Positions 21,365 to 33,238 of a stretch of 64,000 nucleotides of DNA are shown piece after piece (position 1 is the first letter of the stretch; each line of letters begins with the position of its first letter). The notes below the pieces were generated by a model, which saw only the letters and a list, made by a program, of their open reading frames with translations, had not been told where the DNA came from and ran no database searches. The translations under genes and the position numbers were made by a program. Source of the stretch: Erigeron canadensis (taxonomy: Eukaryota > Streptophyta > Magnoliopsida > Asterales > Asteraceae); contig NC_057763.1 of the NCBI RefSeq assembly GCF_010389155.1, positions 4,774,649 through 4,838,648 of the forward strand, given 5' to 3'.

Positions 21365-21650
21365 CACGTGATGTTACTCGAGTACTAACCTCGCACTCAC
21401 GAACGTCACCTGACATGTCTTACGTGTCAAGACTTTTGCTGAAATGTACTGCACTTTTTATGGGTATTGGTGAAGTTAGTGGGTAAGTGGGAATACCAGC
21501 CGTCGTAGCATTAAATGCTTGATGGGAAGTATTAAATATTTTTGAATTCTCAAAATTTTGGAAAATAACTTTTTACAAATTATTTCAAACTTTTGGAGAC
21601 TAAAATATCTTTTCGTATATATTTTGGCAATTTTTACTGCCTATATATAC
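21365..21650 (+). promoter_or_regulatory. internal promoter-like block with G-box/ABRE motifs and TATA box
   Basis: CTATATATAC at 21641-21650 in a TGCCTATATATACCCCC context lies 129 bp before the ATG of the extra gene. Further upstream are CACGTG (21365-21370), ACGTCAC (21401-21407) and ACGTGTC (21422-21428), the cores bound by bZIP and bHLH factors. Between TATA and ATG the sequence is C/T-rich (TTCTCTC, then TTTCTTC), like a plant 5' leader. It is positioned as in element A but has different factor sites. Confidence 0.6.
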
Positions 21651-21778
21651 CCCCACCAATATATCCGTCTCATTTACTTCTCTCAAAATTCCTTCATTTA
21701 CTCTTTCAATCATTCACAATTCGAGATCCTTTTCTCTCTTTCTTCTTTAAGTCCAAAACCCTAAATCTAAATTCACAA

Positions 21779-24768
21779 ATGGCTCCTAAATCTTCTTCTT
21801 CTTCATCTCGTTCTCGTGATGTGAATCTACTCACTGCTGAGTACATTCCATCACAAAATGTTATTCGTGCCACTGGTGCTCCCATAAGCTCTAAGCTTAT
21901 TAAACTAAATCCAATAATCCAATGGCATCTCTTCAAGGGCTCCAGGCCGCTGACTCTCTTATCGGGAGAATCCAATCCTTTCTTCGGATTTCTCCCCTCA
22001 GCGATGCCTTCTCTTTGAATCCACACAAGCTATTCCATGATTACTTGTGTGAGTTCTGGTACACTGCCTCTCTTTCTGAGGACTGCTCATCCATCTCCTT
22101 TTCTCTAAAGGATGGGTCAGTCCCGTGTACCATCACCACTGGAACGTTGAGGGAAGCCCTTAACCTCAACTACTGGAGACATAATGAAACTCCAGTGGTG
22201 ATTTCCTCCAATATCAATTTCCGCCAGGTCTTCCTTGATATGGGAAATAAGGAGATGGTGGAGGGGGATGTGTTGAAGACCAAGGGGTCCATTACAATGA
22301 AGGGGCTTTCACCATCCTGGAAGTTCTTTATGGTCCACTTGGTGGAAAGTTTGGGAGGGAGTTCTGGTGGATTGGACCAGATAAACTCCTTCCAGGCAGA
22401 AATGGCGTACTGCCTTTGGAATGGGCTGAGGGTGGATTTTGCAGGCATTTTGTTCAGAAGCCTGGTATTCAAGTTGAAGGGTAACAGGGGTCCTTGTGTT
22501 CCCTTTTCAAGGTTTCTGTCCCTTTGTTTTATTCAGATTCTGGGCAGAGACGAGTACAACAACACGCAATCCTCGTTCTCTGTGCCAGAACTGTTGAGGA
22601 ATCTGGACAACCTGGTGTCCACTTCTGATGAAGTCCAGATGTCCCCGAGAATGATTTTTGCATTCTCTAAAACTGATGCACCACAATCTGGTGAATCAGA
22701 AAGGCAACTGGGCGGGCCTCAAAATAATGAGGGACCCACCGGTTCGTCTACTGAAGTAGTAACTGTGGCGGAAGCAGGAGTCCAGGCAGTTCCTAAAGCA
22801 AGAAGATCCTCTAAAAGCAGGAGATCAAGATCTGGACTTGCTGCACCTGACCAGTCACAATCTGTGATAGTGGTCTCTGAAGCCGCTGCCGATGATATTG
22901 CAACTGAGGATAGAGCAGTTGTGGTTGAGGCACCAGTCACCTCTGTCCAGGGAGAAGATGCTTCGGCAACGGATCCTCAAACTGATGATACCATTGAGGC
23001 AACTCAAACTGGTCATCAGGAGTCTGAACAACTTGTTCAGCCACCCCCAACATTTATGGATCTTGGCATAAATGAGGGTGTGTTTCAGCTTGAGTCTTCG
23101 GACTCATCTGAGACAGAATCTGACCAGGAGATGGCTGATGCGACTATACTTGATCAGCTCCCTTCTCTCCTTGGTCAACCCCAAGAACCACATGTTTCAG
23201 TTTCCCCAACTCATGTACAAAGCTTAGAAATACCTCCAATATTCACCTCTCGCCAATCACCTTCTTCTATGGGTGTGCCTAGAAATAGACACATCCTAAC
23301 CCCACCGTCGCCGTCGTTCACACCTGAGCATTCTCAGCATGAACGACACATTGAATCTCTTCCTTTCATTTCTACAACCCCTCCTCTTCTATCTACTGAT
23401 GCTACTGCAACTGGAGAACCAGATATTGTCATACCTCGTCCAGTTGCACCTGTAGCTTTTTCAGCTGGTCCAGTGACACCTTCTCCTCCGTCATTGGACA
23501 GCCAGTTCGTGTCTTTTCAAACCGATCTCTCGAACCTTCTTGCGAGGGTGGAAGAGATTCAAAAGACACTGGAGAAGAACACCAAGTCCCTCTCCAGGTA
23601 CCACAAGGATCATCTGCAAAATATTAAAGTGGTTGACCTGGGGATTAACAAGTTCTCTGCTAATGAGGACTTGGTGTTTGGCAAGCTGAACGAGTTAGTG
23701 GAATCCTCCAATCAATTGGCAATATCTTTAAGGGAGGCATTCGCACTGACTCAATCTAGAGTCACATCCTCAATATCCAACCTGCTGAACAATACTGTCA
23801 GATCTTCAGAGGTTGATATTAAGAATCTGGAAAGGCAGGTGCAAGAGCTGTGTAGCAAACCTGGCCTAGATGTGACAGAGCTTGGGAGTCGGTTGGCCTC
23901 TTCAGTGGGTCTCAAGATCGAAGAAACTTTGGCTGCCAGTGAGAGTAACTTGATAGAAAAGGTGATATCTGAGATCACCAAGATTGCAGTGCCCCAGGTC
24001 GATCTCACTCCAATTACATCTGAGATTGATCGGTTGAGGTGCAGTCTGGATACGCTGGCTAGCAAAGTGTCTGAACATTCAACTGCCATATCTGATCTGA
24101 CCACTGAAGTTGGCAAAGGAAGGGCGGTTGAGCCTGACAGTGCTCAGGAAGTCCCTGCAACTGGGCTCTCTTCAGATGATCTCTCCATTCTCAAACAAAT
24201 TTTAAAGAGTCAAGAGCAGACAAGTGGAAATGTAATGACTCAGTCTCAAGAGATAAATCATCTTTGGAGGACAGTTCGCATGCTTTGTGGAGTCTTCAAA
24301 GAGTGTAAGACAATGCAATCATGGCAGCCTCTAGATCGCCTGCCCTCTAGTCATGCTGATTTTGAAGCCATCAGGCAGGGACTAGATGCTGCCAAGGGGG
24401 AAAGGTCGGTACATGCCCCTCACACTCTTGTGAAGACTTCAAGTAAAGGGAAGGAGATTGTGATGGCTACCAGTACTGAGGCTGGTGAGCAAGGGTTTGA
24501 GGTGTTTGATGATGTGGTGGTAGGGAGTGTTGACAAGGGAAAGGCCATTGCTGATGAATCTTTGGAACCAGCCACCGATGCACCAATGTTGGAAACTGGC
24601 AATGTCGATTTGTTGCCTCCAGTTACTGAAAGCGAGAGCCAGAAATTAGCAAGAGTGGGATACCTGGTCAAGGAAAGGAAGAAACAAATGAAGGCAAACC
24701 AGTTTGAATCAAGAAAAATCTTCCAACCCCTCTTGTTGATATCACTGATGCTCAACTCCTTGGCTTGA
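21779..24768 (+). pseudogene. extra 3' gene of copia element B, main part (frameshifted)
   Basis: It starts at the ATG at 21779 (ACAAATGGCT context; MAPKSSSSSSRSRD). A frameshift between 21901 and 22018 moves the reading to the long frame ending at 24768 (948 residues if begun at 21922). In order: a domain with NPHKLFHDYLCEFWYTA, TTGTLREALNLNYW, WKFFMVHLVESLGG and VPFSRFLSLCFIQIL (about 240 residues); a basic patch KARRSSKSRRSRSG; an acidic Ser/Pro-rich stretch; and a long coiled coil (about residues 530-720). No pol motif, signal peptide or clear membrane segment is visible. The N-terminal domain appears related to that of element A. Function unknown. Confidence 0.7.
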
Positions 24769-25508
24769 CACTTGTTGAATACAAGAAGATCAAAGAAGAT
24801 CCAAGAATAGTCAATGCACTGAAGGAGATGCTTGAAGTGGAACTGGACAAACACTACCAGGATGATGAGGCTGAACTGGATGCAAAGTGTTTGAATGTAT
24901 CGGTGGAAAAGGCCAGAGAGATCAGATCTGAAGGGATTCTCAAGAGAACTGAGCAGGTCAAGAAGGCGGTCACCAAAGTGTTGAATCCACCCAAGTCCAA
25001 AGGAAGAAAACAAAAGGCCTTACCAAGAGATGCAAATCTGAGGACTTGGGTAGAACCATCTGAACCCACAACAGATGATATTCGAGCTGCTACACAAAAG
25101 CTGAGCACGAGCAAAATCAAACTGACAAATGAATCTGAAGCTCACACATATTTGTCAGATGTACAGCGTCGAAGGCACAATAGAGGCAGGATTACTGATG
25201 TTAAGGTTTCAATTAAGCCTGGTGCCAAGCATTTTGTTGTTGAGGTACAATACTTTGGTGGACCTAAAAGGACTACTGAGAACCCGGATGTCAATCAGTA
25301 TGGTCATTCCGAGCATGTTGAGATGTTGAGGCTGTTGGAGGGGAGGCAGAGGAAGAATAAAGTTGAAAGAGGCTGGGAGTATGTATTGCAAAATCTCATC
25401 AAGTTCAAGGAAAACATTGAAGAAAGATTAGGCCTTGATCCTGAGGATACTCAGCCGATTTCATCAGTCTCAAAGAGAAGGAAAACTGGCGAAGGGCCAT
25501 CTGTTTAA
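24715..25508 (+). pseudogene. extra 3' gene of copia element B, C-terminal part
   Basis: It is the continuation of the preceding frame after a 1-base shift in the A run at about 24715: frame 2 upstream of 24765 reads TPLVDITDAQLLGLT and joins LVEYKKIKEDPR. About 250 residues are Lys/Glu-rich, with VEKAREIRSEGILKR, a basic SKGRKQKALPR patch, then KPGAKHFVVEVQYFGG and ERGWEYVLQNLIKF, ending at 25508. The TTG at 24765 is not a true start. It ends 265 bp before the terminal PPT. Confidence 0.7.
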
Positions 25509-25784
25509 GTTTTCCTTCTAACTATTATCTGCTTGTAATTTTGTGTACTCTCTTGTAATTTATTTGAAATTGTATGTATATACAAGTTGCCAGATTGTAA
25601 CCTACAAGTAAGATATCTGATAAGATCTACAAACACTTAAAACAAAATCCAAGACATTTGATGATCTATAAAAATGTCTTGGAAACTTAATAGGTTTTAT
25701 CAAATTCAAGTATTTCAAACTTAAACTTGTATAGAAACAAGTTTGAAAATACTTGACAATATTTCAGGACAATTAGGGGGAATT
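25509..25784 (+). promoter_or_regulatory. 3' untranslated part and terminal polypurine tract (element B)
   Basis: An AT-rich untranslated stretch follows the extra gene, then TTAGGGGGAA at 25773-25782, immediately before the LTR. The same ten bases occur at 21191-21200. Confidence 0.75.
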
Positions 25785-26700
25785 TGTTAGGTCCAGTTTT
25801 AACTAAACTGGAGCTCTCCAGTGACATCTGGAGAGCATGAGGAATTGTCCGAAATATTAGAAGTCCAGTTGCATTGTACAGGTTTAGCAACTGATGACTT
25901 CCTCCAGTTGAGATCAGACGACTAGAATCTGAAGACCTTCCAGTTGAAGTCAAAGACAACAAATGGAAGATAGAGATTGGCAATGGCAGCGAAGCCCAGT
26001 TGACAATCTACCAGATCAATCAACTGGAGAATCCTCCAGTGTAAATGCTCTTACAAAGCTTTACACTGATTACGAGGAGGACCTTTTTACTCTACATCCT
26101 TTTAACCGGACAATGATATTGTCTTTGGATAAAGATACAAAGATGTAGAGTGGTTGAATAAAGTAACCTTTTGTCTTACTTTATTTAACACACACAAAGG
26201 ATTATTTAAACAATACTTTTGTGTGCTGTCAACCATATTTGTACATCGAAGTTGAGATCCCCATGCTCAATCTTCGACTATAAATAGAGGTCCTTGCACA
26301 AGCTGTTTCAATAACTTTGCAAATACATATATTCTGCAATATTGGTGAACTTGTGCAATATTCTCTCAATCGCAAAAAGAAACATTTCACAACTCTAAGT
26401 GTTTCGATTGTTTAGGAGAATTTCCAAGTTTAGATCAATTGTAATTCATGGGTTGTTAGGATATTTACATTCTTGTATTATCTTGGTTCCGCAACAACCT
26501 TGTATTTTATTTAACAAGTAATAAATAAAATACACTTGAAAATTACATATTGTCTCACCAGTTTATATACTCATCATTTATATTATTGCAGTGTATTAAT
26601 ATTCTGTCACCTTAATACTTAATTCCAGTTAACCTGGTACACAATCAATCTAAACTGGTCACATCCAGATTAATTGATCGTGTTGCAAAGTTCACTCACC
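25785..26700 (+). repeat. 3' LTR of copia element B
   Basis: It begins TGTTAGGTCCAG directly after the PPT. The first 260 bp hold about ten CCAGTT/AACTGG/TCCAGTG motifs in both orientations (for example near 25793, 25808, 25862, 25903, 25940, 25993 and 26022). TATAAATAG at 26279-26287 in a TCGACTATAAATAGAGG context marks the promoter; the AATAAATAAAATACAC stretch near 26520 fits the polyadenylation region. The right end could not be fixed without the 5' LTR, which is in the gap. Confidence 0.65.
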
Positions 26701-26769
26701 ATCGACATAGAGGTGTCTTCAGCACCCATCTAGTAATAGTTGGGACTAAAACACCTTTACATTCCTCTT

Positions 26770-28520
26770 AGTATTTCTTAAGCTAGTGCGGCGCACCATG
26801 GATAGGGGTGCGGCACACCTAGCCTATTTTGTAATGAAAGTTTATCGTTTAATACTTATATCGTTCTTTATTCGTTCTAGGTTTGCCGATAGTACGTATG
26901 AAGCACCGTAAGCTTACTTTAAGTTGTCGTGAGCCCATATAAGGTAAGATACACAACTTTGTGTCACGTTAAGGGTTCAACAAAAACATAGTTTTCATAT
27001 AATAATTTCCCCAATGGTATCTTGTTTTGCTTATGGGTAATCAGGATTACACAGAAGGTAATATAGGTTATGTAAATGCATATTGAAGCCTGAAATGCTA
27101 CCCTTATGATATGTAATGTATGAAATTTGATAATGATGATGATAATATGATATGCATGATACGATTTATGATGACCTATGATATGCCATGACCTATGATG
27201 CGTAATGATATGTGACATGAAATGAGGAATGAATGTGTACAAGATGTAATGACGCTTAATATGTATATGTGCATATATAAATGTGATTAGGATGTGTAAC
27301 GAAATGTTAATGATGATGCTTATGATGTTGTCATTATATAAACTCTCATGCTATGCGATGAAATGATTTGTGATGATTATAAGGAAGTGCATTATATGTG
27401 ATATGTGATGAATTCATGGCTTGTAGGTATTCCATGACACATGCATGTTTAAGGGTCGAACGTAAAAGTGAAAAAGTGTAGTTTAGGTAAGTGATAACCT
27501 AAACTAAATATAAAGTGTTAGCTCGAGCAAAGTATAAAGAAAGTGTTAAGCTTAACCCGCATTAGCTTCTTGTGTGCTAGTGTGCCATGTGGTCGCTTGA
27601 GTGACTCCTTGCAACTAAGAGTACGTGTTTGAGTATTTCTGGGTGGAGTAACTCACCACTAAATGCATAAATGCATAAACGGTTTACTCTAGGATCGACT
27701 ATGTCTTTCCTTAACGACGTCGATGGACCACCGGCATGCAATACCCAGTGTGAGGTTCCTTTTCAGGTCTTAGGACAACCTACACATAACCCCCACCTTC
27801 CCATGTGATAGGTGACGAATGTCACCAAAAGTATAAAGTGAAAAGTAAAAGATAAAGTGAAAAGTGGAAGTGAATGATGATAGACACAATTAGGATTGTA
27901 AATCGTATGATAATTAATGTAATGTGATGTGATGCTATGCAATGACTTGTGCTTTATAACGTTATATGTGAAATGTGATGTGTAACATGGATAGGCACAT
28001 TCGGGATTATATATTCTAAAGTGTATGATATGATGTGATGTAATATAATGACCAGTGCCTTAATAATTTAAAAGTGATCTTTCTTAATGTATAACTGGAC
28101 AACTATTTTGTAAACTATGTGTTATCTTACTTAGCTTTAATTAGCTAACACTTGATCTTTTGAAATTTGTTGTACCCTTAGGTGCAACAAGGTTGAGTAG
28201 GTATATTTGACGAGATGCGAGGCTTAGATAGATGATATGAAGTTGACCGTGGTTCACCCTTATTAGCCTAATTTATTAGACATTTATTCTTATGTCCAGA
28301 TGATACGACATTTTTATTATGTTGAATTGATTAACATTTATGTTGGTGCCATTTGGATTTCCTTGATTATTATTATGATACATATTTAGTAACACCAAGT
28401 TTTAATAAATGACAATTCCTTTGGGAATTGTAAACATTTTCTTTTAATGCTTTTGCCATGTTTTGACGTCGTTAGGCAAAAAATTTTGAAAATCCATATT
28501 TTTAAACGATGGGTATTACA
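26770..28520 (+). repeat. partial Ty3/gypsy-type LTR
   Basis: It ends GATGGGTATTACA at 28520, as gypsy LTRs of the TGTAA...TTACA class do, but the matching TGTAATACCC start is missing; the left side abuts the end of copia element B. The interior holds GTTTAGGT/ACCTAAAC as an 8-bp stem (27481-27504), short GTGAAAAGT repeats (27830-27870) and long runs rich in ATGATATG. No coding sequence. It may be the target into which element B inserted, with the other half lost in the gap. Confidence 0.5.
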
Positions 28521-29753
28521 GGATTATTGTCCCGCATAACACACGAGTGAACATATATAATTAATATAACATTATTGTATATTAAAAAAATATAGATTAA
28601 CACTTATATATACTACATGTTGAAAAATCGTTAATATAATGACTATGACAAACTTTTTATTGATTACGTAAGTCACCATAAAATATACCTCAATATTTAT
28701 ATAAAGATGGTCTAAAATGTCATTAAGCCTAACAAAGTCTTACCATTTATTCAGCATTCTCAAATTTTAATTTTATTCCATTTCTGACATCATGTTGCTT
28801 TGTATACAAAAAGTGATTACCAAACAGAAATGTACCACTCATTCGCTTTCATTATCGAGTTGGTCGGACTAAAATATGCATTAGTTAAACTCAAATCAGT
28901 GTGCTAAATACTCATCTAAACACGAAATGTTCTAAAATAAGATATCTAATTAATCAACATAATAAATAGACATATATAGAAAATATGAAACACAATGTCT
29001 AGATGAGTATTTTACACTTTGAACCATTTTATGTAGTTTAAAAGAAATATCAATAACCACAATTTATATATTCAATGTAGTTAGTGTGTGATGATTGCGA
29101 AATGAGAAATTAAAAAAATATCATATAAACAATCAAACGAAAAATCATTTAGAAAAATATGGTTCGAAATGATTCAAATTCCTTACATTTAATTAACAAT
29201 TCAAGAAATATTCTTTACTTAGCTACATGATCTTAAACATTTACTATTTAAATAAAGATATTCTGTTTATTTATGATTTCAAATTTCAGACTCAACCTAA
29301 TCCATTATTTTCAATTATCCTACATATGGATAATTATTGTACATTTGCACCTAAACAATCACAGCTCTTTAATCCTAAAAACTAAATATTAATGATGTTA
29401 TCAGTAATATAATTAAATTAAAACACCTAATAAACATTATCTAAGTATATTAGTATATATATTATTATTATTTGTAGATAAAGTTTCCATAATATACATT
29501 TATTTTTTTATTCGTAATTTACATTTTTAATCTCACTAAATACTTACTTTATAATTATAACAATTTGTAAGCACCAACTTATCAAAATAAATGCACAAAA
29601 TAAAAAACAAAATTTTATCGACTTTGACGTATCAATAGATTGCAAAAACAAACTTAAATAATGATCATTAGTTATATGCTATATTAGTTTTATGAACTTT
29701 TAATGTATCGAAAAGTTCTAAGTTTTATTTAAATATAAATACAGGATACCTAA

Positions 29754-29790
<37 letters not shown>

Positions 29791-30074
29791 CATAATTTCT
29801 AAATCGTTATTTAAAAACAAAAACTAAATAATATAAATATGGTCAATGGTGTACATAAATTAATATTATATTATTATCGCGTACATATATATTTTTAATT
29901 ATTTATGTTTATAGTTTTAGAGGTTTTTTTGTTTAATCATTTAAAATATAAGTATTAATATTGTCATTTATTAAAATTGAAATAATTAAATTTGATCTAA
30001 TGATTTTAAATCAAATATAAAATACATCTAAAGGTTCCTATCTGTTTATAATTGAATTGAGGACCTTGTTATAC
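28521..30074. other. AT-rich gene-free stretch
   Basis: No gene. It holds a (TA)n run at 29758-29788, a diverged arm of the 880-1153 foldback MITE (about 29570-29720) and a short inverted repeat, ATACTCATCTA near 28908 against TAGATGAGTAT near 29000. Confidence 0.5.
29570..29720. mobile_element. partial diverged copy of the 880-1153 MITE
   Basis: In order it matches the loop and right arm of that element: a TTTTGACGNATCAAT-type block, AATAATGATCATTAGTTA, ATATTAGTTTTATG and ACTTTTAAT. The left arm is missing. Confidence 0.55.
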
Positions 30075-30268
30075 ATATGGAAAAGTGCGTATGGGGTTGT
30101 CCCCCATCTAAGCTAAGATGAAGAACCCCTCACATACAAATATTTTAATATTTGTTTGAATTTTAAATAAATACATGGCCCCCCATGATTTTTATGATTA
30201 TAAAAATCAAATGTGAGGGATTTTTTATCTAAACTTAGATGGAGGACAACCCTATACTCACTTTCCCC

Positions 30269-30271
<3 letters not shown>
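30075..30271. mobile_element. MITE with ~50-bp terminal inverted repeats
   Basis: The left arm (ATATGGAAAAGTGCGTATGGGG, then TTGTCCCCCATCTAAG) and the right arm read in reverse (ATATGGGGAAAGTGAGTATAGG, then GTTGTCCTCCATCTAAG) match over about 50 bp. The centre is AT-rich and has no coding sequence. A (TA)n run (30268-30296) at the right edge hides the exact boundary and target duplication. Confidence 0.65.
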
Positions 30272-30296
<25 letters not shown>

Positions 30297-30300
<4 letters not shown>

Positions 30301-31283
30301 GTAGATTGGATCTTAGGGTGATGGCATTGAGGAGTAGTTAGGGTAGTGAGTGATGGAACGACTCACTTGCACACTGTCGACAACACCTAACCACCCACGC
30401 GTGGAAGAAAATGAGTGGTGGGAGCACTCAGTGGAACAAATGAGTGGTACAACAACCAAGGCATATAAAAGTTACTTTCCTTTGTTTTTTTGTTTTTTGG
30501 TTTATTAAAATGAAAATTGTAATGATTGGTGGGTGAGTGGTGGTAATGACAACAAAATTTAGGTGAGTGGTGAGTGAGTAGTGGATTTGAGATGGCACAA
30601 CGTGATAGGTAGGAAGTTAGTGGTGAATGAGTGGTAGGAGACACAGTTGTCATCACTGTAACAAGAAATTAATAATTGTAATATTCAATATAAAATGGGT
30701 TTAATTTCCTTAGGTTACTTTCATTAGACAATTAGTGTTAACCACTTAATCATATATATTTTGTTGTGACAAAAACAAATATACTAGTAATTTAAATGTA
30801 TGAAAAGTATAGTGAGTCCATGAAAGCATGTGTTCATGTGGGTTATGTATAGAATAAACCTCGTTCCAATTACGGCTGGAACAATAATACACGTGTTCAT
30901 ACTTCATACTACAAGTCTTCGTCAATTGGGTGTCTTCGTCTTTTATGAGATTATCTTTATTTTTCGATGTTTGTACATTAATTGGGTGCCTTTTTATGGG
31001 AACATGTTTAGTTACCACTATAGAATTATATATGGAAGCTTACAGATTTTTATGCAGGTTAAGCGCAACCCTAAAGGCTGCATTTACATTGACGGCTATG
31101 GCGATAGTGATGACGACGGTAATGACAATGACGGTAACGATGAAGGTGACGTTGAAGGGTGGCAACGATGGTGACAGTAACAGTGTCGTTATTAATATCA
31201 TAGTCAAAGATGTATAAAAAGAGTAGTGTGGTTATTTTAAGATTGGAAAGTTTATGTTATAAAGAATTTTATTAAGGATATTA
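30297..31283. other. GAGTGGT-rich stretch and spacer
   Basis: Positions 30300-30660 are dense in GAGTGGT/GTGAGTGG motifs, with TAGGGTGATGGCAT at the left and an inverted GTTGTCATCACTGT at the right edge, so a diverged MITE is possible. About 31080-31200 is a GATGAC/GGTGAC-rich patch like the GC-rich part of the short Helitron-like family, in reverse orientation. No gene. Confidence 0.4.
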
Positions 31284-31569
31284 TCTATATTACAATTATC
31301 ATTCTACCCTCAATGAATTAATTAATTAATTCTCTTTTTTCATTAATTTAGATATCTCCACTTAAAATCACTATAATATCTTTAATGAAATAATTTACAA
31401 AAAATACTCACCAGATTCTAAAATAACTACACTATCCATTTTACATTAGTTATATTTAAAATAATAACCACACCGCCACCACCCGTCACGCCACCACTAT
31501 ACTAACCACCTCCGACACCACCACACCGCGAAAAAACCATACCACCGTAATACGCAGGTAAAATGCTAG
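31284..31569 (+). mobile_element. short Helitron-like element (286 bp)
   Basis: It starts TCTATATTAC after A, has the family body (ATATCTCCACTTAAAATCAC, then TATAATATC) and a CCACCACC-rich 3' part, and ends GTAAAATGCTAG at 31569 before T. It aligns end to end with the split copy at 33028-38438. Confidence 0.6.
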
Positions 31570-31592
31570 TATATATAAAATAGAGATATTTA

Positions 31593-31926
31593 TCTATACT
31601 CTTTTATAAAAATTATTACACTCTTCTTTTTTAGAAATAGTTACACAATAGTTATATACAAAATTACTAAATTACCTTAAATAAACACCAATTTTGGAAA
31701 GGGTTTTTATAAAATACCAAATTTGTTTTTAATGAATTAGTTTACACTCTAAACATTAATTTTTAATAATTAACACTTTAAGCCCTTAGTTATATAAAAT
31801 TTTCAGTATCACAATTACATCAACCTACACCACTTGAGACCACCACCACCACTAATAGTACCATCACCGTCACCACTAGACCGTCTTCCCCACCACCTTC
31901 GTCATATTGCACAGATACCATGCTCG
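31593..31926 (+). mobile_element. short Helitron-like element (334 bp)
   Basis: It starts TCTATACTCTTTTATAAAAA after A at 31592, has a 3' part with CCACCACCACCACT and CATATTGCACAG, and ends ATGCTCG at 31926 before T. It has the same terminal layout as the copies at 8766, 31284, 33028 and 44607. Confidence 0.6.
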
Positions 31927-32982
31927 TTTTATGAATAAAAAGGGGGATAAAATAGGAGATCCTTTTGGGCCGTTTAATAACCTTTTAAATTTGATCTGAA
32001 GGCTAAAACCCAACTATTGTATCAGGACTCAGCCACTCAGGAGTGTCACCAATAGTCACCTTATTAGTAACTAATATCCCCTTACAAAAAAAAATAATCA
32101 ATAATTAATATCCGTGACACGATGAAGTTGAGCCTCTCCAACGCCTCGCCTAATATTTGTTGCCCAATTCCATATGCAATTCCTCCATCTTATCTTAATA
32201 TATATTATACAAGACAGTTGAACTAATAACTAATTAATCAATCAAATCGTTCGATTTTATCAAATTGACTTTTGATGATGTAATCATTTAGATAAACTAC
32301 AAATTAAAAATTAATCATTATCCAAATATATTATTATATTAATATTTATATTAATTTGTAGAAAAAGTCTCATTAATTTACACGTTTTTGTTTTCAATCA
32401 ATCATTTACACTTTTTAACCCTGAATACTTAATTTATATTTATTTTTAGCCATCAACTTGAGAGAATTTTTTAAAATTTACAATCATTTAATTAAATAAA
32501 AAAAATGTAACATATAAAATATTTTCTACAAAAAATTATTTGAAATGACTTATTAACAAATATTAGAAGAGTCTTTAATTGTTATCAAAGAATATAAAAA
32601 CAATCCTAATTGTTATCATATTATTATAGAACAAATGATTGAAAATAACATATGCGTGTTATGAACGCGCATCATGATTAAATACATATACTTGAATATC
32701 AAGTTCGGGATTACAAATATGTTGATATTTTAACTCTTAATTATTTTTCCTAATAATATCACATTATGAGTACATCTGTATTAAAATAAATATATTATAA
32801 TGGAGAAATTATTATATATAGCATGTGCCTTGTGGAATGACTACGACTAATAATGACAGTGAGGAACCTATGATTATTGTACTGCAACTTGGAAAATATA
32901 ACACTTAAAACCGTGTTTTTTTAAAATTATAAGCTTTTATGACTTAAATGTATAAAAATCTAATATTGTTAATATCGTAAAT
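31927..32982. other. AT-rich spacer, probably the interior of another Helitron
   Basis: No coding signal. It lies between a short Helitron-like copy and a canonical Helitron 3' end at 32983-33018, but the 5' end of the latter was not found. Confidence 0.4.
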
Positions 32983-33018
32983 CCCGTGTCCAGTGTTGGA
33001 CACGGGTCTAAAATCTAG
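32983..33018 (+). mobile_element. canonical Helitron 3' terminus
   Basis: A perfect 10-bp stem CCCGTGTCCA / TGGACACGGG with a GTGT loop (32983-33006) is followed by 8 bases and CTAG (33015-33018), then T. This is the standard Helitron 3' structure: a hairpin close to a CTRR end inserted before T. The 5' TC end is not assigned. Confidence 0.8.
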
Positions 33019-33238
33019 TTCTACCTATCTATACTTTTTTATAAATCAAATTTACCATTTTCTCATCTTTAAACATTAAGCCTTTGAAGTACGTACCTAA
33101 ACTACCACTCTCTTTTATTAACTAATTTAAATATCTCCAACTAATATACCTATAATATCCTTAATGAAATTAATTACTTTTACATTATCTTCATTAAATC
33201 AATTACTTTTAAATTAATAAACACATCGCTAGATCACC

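Larger units (their letters stand above)
17313..26700 (+). mobile_element. Ty1/copia element B (plus) with a long extra 3' gene
   Basis: In order: end of gag and protease (17313-17950), GAG-pre-integrase and integrase (17953-19155), RT (19230-20392), RNase H (20408-21082), internal polypurine tract (21191-21204), promoter-like block with TATA box (21365-21650), extra gene (21779-25508), terminal PPT (25773-25782) and 3' LTR starting TGTTAGGTCC at 25785. The 5' LTR and most of gag are lost in the gap. Pol carries several frameshifts. The architecture equals that of element A, but the sequences are far apart, so these are two families, not two copies. The right end is approximate. Confidence 0.8.

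Noticed and set aside
10000..26700. The two large copia elements as one inverted duplication around the gap
   Set aside because: They share architecture and pol motifs, but non-coding and extra-gene sequences are too different to be copies of one element.
30300..30660. MITE in the GAGTGGT-rich stretch
   Set aside because: Terminal similarity is short and interrupted; no target duplication could be shown.
31593..33018. A single 1.4-kb Helitron from 31593 to 33018
   Set aside because: A complete short family member ends at 31926 (CTCG), so the 31593 start belongs to that copy; the start of the 33018 element stays unknown.
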